DNA of 64,000 nt from Silene conica. Lineage: Eukaryota; Streptophyta; Magnoliopsida; Caryophyllales; Caryophyllaceae. Shown here piece by piece: positions 56,201 to 64,000 of the stretch. Each line of letters starts with the position of its first letter. Position 1 is the first letter of the stretch. The stretch covers positions 52,295,358-52,359,357 of the forward strand of contig CM055315.2 in the NCBI GenBank assembly GCA_029255685.2. Reading direction: 5' to 3'. The translations under genes and the position numbers were made by a program. The notes beneath the pieces are model-generated. The model ran no database searches. It was not told where the DNA came from and worked only from the letters and a program-made list of their open reading frames with translations.

Positions 56201-59200
56201 TATAGGCTTTTGGAAGATTAGGGGTCTTAATGACCTGAATAAACAGAAAGTTGTGAAATGGTTTATGCATAATAAGGGAGTGAGCCTCTTTGGTTTGCTT
56301 GAGACTAAAATAAAACCAAATAAACTTTTGAATCAAAACACTACTCTTTGTGATGGATGGAGTATTACTACTAATTTTAGTTGGCATAAAGGAGGTCGGA
56401 TATGGGTTTTTTGGAAGCCTCAGGTGTTTGATGTGCAAGTGCTGAAGTACAATGCTCAATATATTCATATGAATGTAACTTCTGTAGCAGATAATCATAG
56501 TTTCTTATTGACTATGATTTATGCTTTTAATGGTCTTAATGAAAGGAAAGAACTCTGGGATTTCCTTAAGGGGACTGCTGATGACTGTAGGGTTCCTTGG
56601 TTATGGCTGGGTGACTTTAACACAGTCTTATCTCCTGTTGAAAGACTGGGGGGTCAGACTACTGAAGCTGAAATGGAACAGTTCCAGGAATGTGTATCTC
56701 TCTGCTGTATGGATGATTTGCCTGCAACTGGTGCCTATTATACTTGGTCCAATAAACAAGAAGTTGGGAGTAGGACCTTTAGTAGATTGGATAGGGCTAT
56801 GGGTAACCTTGAATGGATGGAGGAATATGGTGATTTACTTGCTCATTTTCACCCTGAGGGTCTGTTTGATCACAGTCCTTGTACTGTGGTGAGTAAGAAG
56901 GTGATATGGGTGGTAAGAAAAGCTTTAAGTATTTTAATATGTGGCGATCAGCACCTAATTTCCTACAGAAAGTGACTGGAATTTGGAACTAGAGATACAT
57001 GGGAACAAAGATGTTCAGTGTGGTTAAGAAACTGAAAGATCTGAAGCCTGTTTTGAAGATCATTAATAATGAATGCTACTCTGATATTGAGAATTCTACA
57101 AGAATTGCTAGTGCAGAATTGGAAAACATTCAGAGAAGACTTAGTTCTGATCCTACTAATGATGACTTGGTGCAACAGGAAATAGATATGGCAAGCAGAG
57201 TTAAGGAATTGACTGGTGCAAGGGATAGTTTTCTTGCTCAAAAGGCTAAGATTCAGTGGGCAATTGGTGGTGATTTGAATACTTCATATTTTCATTAAGC
57301 TATCAAGAAAAGAGTGTTGTAGAATAAGTTTTTTCAAATAGAGGATAAAGAAGGAGTGGTTTGTGTGGAAGGAGAACAAATTCGGCAGGCTTTTCTAAAC
57401 TATTATATGGAACTCTTGGGACAGCATAAAACAACCATGATTGTCCAGGAGCATGTGGTTCAGAAGGGACCTTGTTGTACTGGCAGGCATATTGCAATTC
57501 TTAATCAGCCAGTCACAATGGAGGAGGTCAAGCAGTGTTTTTTCACTATTCCTAAGGACAAGTCCCCAGGTCCTGATGGGTATACAAGCCAGTTTTATAA
57601 GGATGCCTGGAGTGTGGTGGGGGAGGAAGTGAGTGAGGCAGTGATGGACTTCTTCTTGTCTGGTCAATTGCTTACTCAGATTAATTCTACAAATATAACT
57701 CTTATCCCAAAGGTTGATAGGCCTACAAGTGTTACACATTTTAGGCCTATCTCATGTTGCAATGTACTTTATAAAGTAATATCAAAGCTACTGTGCAATA
57801 GGCTTGCTCAGGTGATGCCTGATCTCATCAGCAAGAATCAAGGAGCATTTGTTAGGGGAAGAAGCATCCTGGAGAATATTCTGATTTGCCAAGACTTAGT
57901 GAGGCATTATAATAGAGGGAATGTGTCTGCTAGATGCATGTTTAAAATGGACTTGCAGAAAGCTTATGACACAATTGAATGACAATTTGTGGATCAAATG
58001 TTGACTGCTCTAAAATTCCCAGACCAGTTTAGGCAGATGGTGATGAAGTGTATTACAACTACTAGCTTCACTCTCAATTTGAATGGTGCTCATTTTGGGT
58101 ACTTTAAAGGGGCTCGGGGTTTGAGACAAGGAGATCCTATTTCTCCTCTTATTTTCTGCATATGTATGGAATATCTAAAAAGAATGATGGAGTATGCCAC
58201 AGACAGATGGTATTTTAGATTCCATCCTATGTGCAAAGGTTTGAAACTCAATCATCTTTTGTTTGCTAATGATGTCTTGATGTTCAGTAAGGGAGATATG
58301 AGGTCCATGATGCTGATGTTGAGAACTGTTTTTACTTTCTCTGCTACTTCTGGACTAAACGTAAATGCATCCAAATCAGAACTAGTATTTGGTGGTGTTC
58401 AAGAGTCTGTGAGGAAGGATATCTTGGAAGTTTCAGACTTCAAAGAAGGGAGTCTTCCCTTTAAATATTTGGGCATCCCTATTCAGTCAGGTAGACTTCA
58501 AAATATGACTGCAATGTGCTTATAAATACTCTTTGCAGTAGGATAAGGGGTCTAGGAGGCAGAAAACTCAGTTATGCAGGTCGTCTGGTTTTAATAAACT
58601 CTGTGTTGAATACTCTACATCAATATTGGGCTACTATTTTCCTAATTCCTGAGGGAGTGATAAGAAGGATTGAGAGTATATGTAGGAACTATTTCTGGAA
58701 TGGCCAAGCTGAATATCAAAGAGTCCCTTTAGTGGCCTGGGAGAAGGTGTGTCAAGTCAAGAAGGAAGGTGGTTTAGCTATAAATAATGCAGGCAACTGG
58801 AACATAGCCTTTGTGGGTAAATTGGTGGATTGGCTTCATACTAAAGCTGACAGATTGTGGGTCTTGTGGATAGATCATGTCTACTTGAAAGGAATGGCTT
58901 GGGCAGATTATAATCCTCCTCTAGACTCCAACTGGAACTGGAGGAACATTTGCAAAATCAAAAACCAACCGGCACCTGGCTACCAGGCAGGCCAATGGGC
59001 TCATGGTACTCATGGATATACTGTTAGATCTTGCTATCAGTGGTTGCAGGGGCACCTCCCCCCTGTTCCTTGGTACAATCTGGTTTGGAATAAGTGGAAT
59101 GTGCCTAAACATTCTATTAATAGCTGGTTGATTATGCAGGAAGGCTTGAATACAAGAGATAAGCTGGCTAGGATTGGTGTTTGTGACCATGACATGTGTG

Positions 59201-59547
59201 TGTTGTGTGAGCAAGAAATTGAATCACATGAGCATCTTTTTCAGAAATGTATCTACTGTCAGCTCATTATGACTGGTATTGAGGATTGGCTGCAACTGAA
59301 CTTGAGGAGGCCTGCTAGAGTGATGACTTATTTGCAGAAAAGGGTAATGTATATGGCTGTGACTACTGGCTGGTACTTCTTATGGCACCAGAGGAATGAA
59401 TGCCGAATCCATAGCAAATTAATGAGACCAGAGAAGATAGTAAAGGATATGCAGAGTATTATCAAGGCAAGAATCAAGCAAAAAGCATCTGAATTCTTAA
59501 CGAGAAGGGATAGGATTTGGCTAGCTAGCATTCATTGTATAGAGTAG
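56193..59547 (+). pseudogene. LINE ORF2 (endonuclease-reverse transcriptase), disrupted
   Basis: ATG at 56193 overlaps the ORF1 stop. Endonuclease (MDSIGFWKIRGLNDLNK, LLWLGDFNTVLSPVERLGG) runs to a frameshift at about 56975. The middle part ends with a stop TAA near 57297. RT has PKDKSPGPDGYTSQFYKDAW and DLQKAYDTIE, followed by a stop TGA at 57980, then LRQGDPISPLIFCI and FANDVLMFS, where the usual FADD is FAND. A further frameshift lies near 58516. The C-terminal domain has a Cys-rich tail (CVLCEQEIESHEHLFQKC). Confidence 0.9.
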
Positions 59548-60039
59548 TCTTTGGACTATCTTAAGTTTGTAATAGCCTTTTCCAAGCAATATAATATATA
59601 CTCACATTAAACCAAAAAAAAGTAATAATTACAAACACAGCCCGGGATAGCATATCCCTACGGGCACCAAAACTGTATCAAAAATAAAGGTCTAGCTAAC
59701 GAATCGGGTAAGTGACATTCGATGACGGATCATCGCTCGCTAGCCTCATGTGAAACCCCCAGCAACACCTGATCAAACCTACACACATACAACATGTGCG
59801 CCACAGTCAGTGGGGAGTGACTAGAGATGCTCCTAGCCACTTGTTATCACAAACACATAACATATGAATATGAGTAAATCCTCAAAACTGCATACTCCAA
59901 TCATAACCACAATATATGGAGTACAATAATCAATAATCATCATCTAGCATTCACTATCCTCAAATATAACATGCCTCACTCATATATATCACCCATATAA
60001 GCTTACACATATTTTCACTATCACTTAATCATCCATGAA

Positions 60040-60660
60040 GGTTCAGAGGTCAACTTAAGACATAACCTAACACAATTTGTATATTCACTTTCACTAATTA
60101 TGAAGGTTCAGCGGTCAACTTAAGACATAACCAAACATAGCAATCAACAAGTATAAAGGTTCAGCGGTCAACTTAAGACATAACCTAGAAACCAATTCAC
60201 TTTCACAAACAAGGACTCAGCGGCCAACTAAAGGCATACTCCTTGCTAATCAACAAGACACTAGACTTAGAGGCCAACTTAAGGTATAGACTAGCATCCA
60301 AGTTCACAATCATAAGTAAAGGACTCAGAGGCCAACTTAAGGTATATCCCTTTACATCACAAGACACTAGACTCAGAGGCCAGCTTAAAGCATACTCAAG
60401 AATCAACAACTGTACTTCAGGCAAGGCATCAACACCCTAACTACCCCGTTGTACAACTACTCTACTTGTCAGACTCAGAGGCCAACTTAAGGCATGTCAT
60501 GACCGATCACATAAAACATGCCTGAGCTCAGAGGCCAACTAAAGGCATATCCCAGACATGACAGGAAAATACATATGCTCAGAGGCCAGCTTAAGGCATA
60601 TCTCCATATATGACAGATAGTTCACGTATTAAGCTAAGAGGCCAACTTAAGGCATACCTT
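60040..60660 (-). repeat. Tandem array, about 11 units of CTCAGAGGCCAACTTAAGGC
   Basis: Core seen at about 60042, 60107, 60160, 60205, 60261, 60321, 60370, 60470, 60517, 60577 and 60633 on the plus strand, spaced roughly 45-100 bp (mean near 59). The left units have TTCAGCGGTCAACTTAAGAC and the right ones CTCAGAGGCCAACTTAAGGC, so the array evolves in one direction. Confidence 0.85.
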
Positions 60661-61125
60661 AATACGCATCATTACAAATTTACATTCAATGTACATAACC
60701 CACACAAGTTACCTATACTCAATATAAATACCATATTAGTAAGCACTACTTAAATAGACTCTTTGACTCATAAGACTCATCATTTATAAGTCTAGCCATT
60801 ATCATAACTTAATTAGCCAAATTCAATTAGTTTAAGTAAATATAATCCAATTGGTTAAATGGTCTAAGACTAGTATCAACAACTTACTAGACTACTAAGA
60901 CTTCCTATTGACATGCTCATGAATCACCATAAGCTAAATAACAACTTGGAATTAATTAGCTTAGGACAATAACTAAACACTTACTAACAAATGCTTACAT
61001 GAATAACCCATTAGAAACTAAGTATAACTATCATATTGTAACACTCAACCTGTGCTAACAACACTATTAAAACATCCCAAGGCAACCCGCATAAACTGCA
61101 GCAAAACAGTACATGCCAGTCAAAA

Positions 61126-61199
61126 CTGCAGCCTGCGTTGCTGTGCCGCAGCCTGCGCAAAACAGACCGCATGCATGCGGTGATCGACGCAGCCTGCGT
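61126..61199. repeat. Cluster of GC-rich near-palindromic boxes at 20-21 bp spacing
   Basis: GCAGCCTGCG at 61128, 61148 and 61189; between them the perfect palindrome ACCGCATGCATGCGGT at 61166-61181. Core starts 61128, 61148, 61168, 61189. The boxes stand out in an AT-rich LTR. Confidence 0.7.
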
Positions 61200-61674
61200 A
61201 AATCACTGGAGTCTGCGACTGTTTCCTGCATAAACACGATTTCGTTCCCAGATTTTGCCATATTCAATCTAAGCATCCTTCAAACATAAATTTCCCTAAT
61301 CTACAGCATACAAATCCCAACAATGTCCCAAGTGTTACTTTCTCATCAATCCTAAACATAAACAAATGAACTTCTAGTAATTAAACAACAATCAAATGAG
61401 AACTTCAGATTTTGCGACGGATATACAATGTTCATCAAACATCCTGATAAACTCTAATAAAATGCATCCATACATTCTGAAATCCATCCTCAAACATCCT
61501 CAATATGCACTCAACATCAATAAACCCAAAACCATACACATAAACACAAATTACATGTAAATAACAACAAGTCGAGTCTTTCTCATCATTGTCACCTGTT
61601 TAAACGTCTTCCTCCGAAGTTTCTTCAATGAGATATGAATCTTGTCACAATCCTCCAAATTCTCACCTTAAAAC

Positions 61675-62904
61675 TGATACGTGCATATACTATACATTTT
61701 ATTTATAGTTTTGGCACGTATTTCTATGCATGTTTAGTAGCTTTTAGCTATTTTTCCTCCCGAAATGGTTTACTTTGGCATTTCTATGTTTTAAATGTAG
61801 GAACAAGCAAAAGTGAGCTAAATCAAGCTTTAATCGTCCTTTGGAAGCCGTCTTAGGGGAACTCACAAGATAAGGGTCCGAACTCGAGGTTTTGGAGATG
61901 CGTGCAATCTGATCAGGGGCTGAAGGGAGCAGTATGCGGTCGACCGACCAAGATGTCGAAGCAGAAACTTAGATTCACAGCACAAGTGGTCGACCGACCA
62001 CTATGTCCGGTTGGTCGACCAGTTCACGGGCCGAGCAGCTTTGTTTCTTAATTTCGGTTTATTTTCTAAGCTTTGTAATTTGAAAGACTATTAAGCAAAG
62101 AACAGTAAAGAACAGTTTTAGGTTAAGCTTCATTAGTGTAAAACACATTAGACCTAAGGATAGAAAACTCCAACTTTAAGATTTGTTCATCGATTTCCGT
62201 TCCGTCGTAAGTTTTAATGCAATTAATCTTCTTTATTGTTTCAATCTCTTTTCATTGTTATTCTTGTTGTTTCGATTTAATTACTGTTCTCTTCAATTGT
62301 TATTTCACGAATATGTTATCTCACATGAAGTTCATTAGATTTGTTAGTTTTAATTCTATGATTATGAATAGCTAATTCTTATGATTGGGAATTAGGGGAA
62401 CCATGGCGAAAATTAGGTTTTTATTGGTTTTATGATTTTTGTACCGATCTCTATATTTGTTGTTGAATTAATTCTACTAGATTGAAAGATTGGTAGAATT
62501 AGTTTAACAATAGATTTGGAATTGCCTTTGAACGAAAGTTTAGCGCTTTTCTAGGAGCCCTAAGACCGTAAGAATTTGGATGAATATTGACCGGAAGGCT
62601 TATTCTTTGTTTCTTGAGATTATGTTCATGAGTTGTTTATCCCTTTTTGACTTACCCATAGCCATGGTGAACCGAAGTTTCCAATCATCTTTTTACCCTT
62701 ATTTTAGACTTTCTCTTATTTTATCATCTTAGTTGTTAGTCTCAACCAAACATTCAAAACCCCCCCTTTTGTTACTTCAATAGACTTTAAATTTGCAAAC
62801 ACAATTAGCTACGTCTCTCTGTGGTTCGACCCTTACTATCGCTATCTATAGTTTTAGTTTGGTTTTATAAATCTTATCTTTGACACCCACAACGACGGGT
62901 ATCA
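61675..62904 (+). mobile_element. 5' LTR of a second Athila/Tat-like element
   Basis: Starts TGATACGTGC, ends CAACGACGGGTATCA, followed by a tRNA-Asp-like primer-binding site. It contains module 10 of the GGTCGACC type (61988-62020) and a single box at 61938-61949. It is related to the LTR at 25939-27482. Confidence 0.85.
61988..62020 (+). repeat. GGTCGACC module 10, in the second Athila/Tat-like LTR
   Basis: GGTCGACCGACC, 9 bp, GGTTGGTCGACC; box starts 21 bp apart, as in the nine modules of the other element. Confidence 0.85.
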
Positions 62905-62910
62905 AATTTT

Positions 62911-62927
62911 TGCGTCGTTGCCGGGGA
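62911..62927 (+). other. Primer-binding site, tRNA-Asp-like
   Basis: TGCGTCGTTGCCGGGGA, close to the plant tRNA-Asp 3' end complement TGGCGCCGTTGCCGGGGA that Athila and Tat elements use. It starts six bases after the LTR end. Confidence 0.7.
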
Positions 62928-63087
62928 GATGGTATAATTGTGTTTGTTAATTTTTAGTTTATTTTCCTTGTCTTAAGGAACTTCGGTTCCTTAAGACCGT
63001 TGCTTACCTTTTCTTCTAGTTTTGTTTTACACAGTTAGAAGACATGTTTTTGAGAGGAAGGCTTGAGTACTCTCATTCATAGAGATC

Positions 63088-63423
63088 ATGACTACTATCT
63101 ATGATCACATTCAACCAAAGGTGCAAGATTTGCCGAAGGGGTTCAATTTGCCTACTCCTACTACTGGTTCTTTCGAGCTCCACCCAAACTACATTATTTT
63201 GGTGGAGCGGAACCACTTTTTTGGTCTACCCGATGAGGATCCGTTGAAGCATGTAGAGACATTCACGGATTACTGTTGTTCTATACATATACCGGCTGGG
63301 GTGACCCAAGATGAGGTGAAGGCAATGATGTTCCTGTACTCCTTGAAGGATTCTGCAAGGGATTGGCACCGCTACCTTGATAGGGTAGCTGAGAAGGTAA
63401 CTGATTGGACTGTTGGGTTTTAG
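63088..63423 (+). pseudogene. Athila/Tat-like Gag N-terminus, interrupted
   Basis: MTTIYDHIQPKVQDLPKGFN starts at ATG 63088. The segment with HPNYIILVERNHFFGLPDEDPLKH and DEVKAMMFLYSLKDSARDWHRYL is the conserved Athila Gag core (usually about NxFxGxPxEDPxxHL and LFPFSLxDxAxxWL). The frame stops just after DWTVGF because another LTR-like sequence begins at 63411. Only about 108 codons remain. Confidence 0.8.
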
Positions 63424-64000
63424 ATGTCTCATAATCTAATACTTTTAGTCATACTAATATAATCTTATAATTATCTCATTATATAGATCTTATGCATGCT
63501 AAATTAATGCGGAAAAAGGAGAAATTTCGAGCCCTTACACACGGTCCGAAATGTAATGCTAGGATGATCCTCCAAGTATTCAACAAGAACACCTCCTTTG
63601 TGATGCACCAAGACAACCCTTAAATGATCCGAAATCTCGAGTATGCTAGTACAAGAAACGGATTTTCCTTAAACAAATTCTAATCTCTTAATTAGAATTA
63701 ATATACTAATATTATAACTTGTTATTATTAGTATTTTTATTATTCTCACAATAATAATTTTTAGAGGATTTAACAATTTTCTCTCTAGAAATTTTGCTAA
63801 GGATTTGCTAGAATGAATCCTTGTGTGAGTAAAACACAAGTCTTTTAATGGGGTTGCATTGGGTAGGGAGAGCCGGCTATGGGGAGCCACACAAGGGAAC
63901 ATGTTCTCTTCTCAATGCTCTTAGGGTGGCTATAAGTAGCATTTACAAGAAGCATCTTTAATGAATGTGTTTTATTAACATTTAAAAACACAAAATAACT
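63411..64000 (+). mobile_element. Probable LTR of another retroelement, right edge of the window
   Basis: Begins TGTTGGGTTTTAG exactly where the gag frame is broken. TGTTGG is a common start of plant Copia LTRs. The sequence is AT-rich with no coding content. Its end is outside the window, so the assignment is inferred. Confidence 0.5.

Larger units (their letters stand above)
54868..59620 (+). mobile_element. Near full-length LINE (plant L1 clade), defective
   Basis: ORF1 and ORF2 in order, followed by a 3' end AAACCAAAAAAAA. Candidate short target duplication AGTAA (54863-54867, 59621-59625); the exact 5' end is uncertain. ORF2 is broken by frameshifts and stops, so it is dead. The related copies at 39095 and 29415 are older. 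Confidence 0.85.
54716..61674 (-). mobile_element. Reverse-oriented chromovirus-like LTR, split by a LINE
   Basis: On the minus strand the LTR ends GGGGTTTTACA (plus strand start TGTAAAACCCC at 54716). The sequence 54716-54867 continues at 59626 after the LINE. The remainder includes a tandem array (60040-60660) at a position comparable to the tandem block of the 5850-8382 LTR, and the palindromic cluster at 61126-61199. The 5' end of the LTR and any interior are cut off by the Athila-like insertion at 61675. No PBS is found left of 54716, so it is a 3' or solo LTR. Confidence 0.6.

Noticed and set aside
60040..60660. CRISPR-like array
   Set aside because: Degenerate repeats with irregular spacing in a plant LTR; no cas genes and wrong kind of genome.

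Overview
The window is nuclear DNA from a flowering plant, almost certainly a eudicot. The evidence is intron-rich gene structure with plant splice sites, Ty3/Gypsy chromovirus and Athila/Tat-type retroelements with plant primer-binding sites, L1-type LINEs with a DUF4283-like ORF1, and Stowaway, Tourist, Mutator and Helitron-type elements. I cannot name the species. About 80% of the window is transposon-derived.

Layout. 1-3824: 3' part of an LTR and the non-coding interior of a chromovirus-like element. 3825-3967: telomere-like repeat and the end of a CACTA transposon. 3968-21778: a Tekay/Del-type chromovirus (gag-pol 14791-19388, several stops) carrying in its leader a complete, young, non-autonomous LTR element (5850-14421, TSD CTCTC). 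21779-27482: the 3' part of an Athila/Tat-like element that has gag and protease but no reverse transcriptase, interrupted in gag by the Tekay element. 27483-29414: an LTR in which the Athila-like element landed; that LTR lies in an antisense LINE fragment (29415-30303). 30304-35876: mostly non-coding, with a weak small-ORF candidate and a Helitron-like element. 35877-53307 (minus strand): the only convincing host gene, a 13-exon PPR gene (440 codons plus stop) resembling Arabidopsis At4g35850, predicted mitochondrial, with introns full of transposons. 54716-61674: a reverse-oriented LTR split by a LINE (54868-59620). 61675-64000: 5' LTR and start of gag of a second Athila/Tat-like element, cut at 63411 by what looks like another LTR.

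The most interesting signals are structural and sit in the retroelements. First, a 33-bp module (12-bp box, 9-bp variable spacer, 12-bp box, based on GGTCGACCGACC) occurs nine times in the left Athila-like element, in gag coding sequence, the untranslated interior and the LTR, and once more in the LTR of the right element, always with exactly 21 bp between box starts. Each can fold as a 12-bp stem with a 9-nt loop. Second, hairpins with an (R)GGAC-type loop and stems that differ in sequence but still pair precede polypurine tracts in the Tekay element, its non-autonomous rider and, in variant form, the Athila-like element. Third, a reverse LTR has palindromic GC-rich boxes at a similar 20-21 bp spacing. 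All assignments come from reading the sequence; no database search was run.
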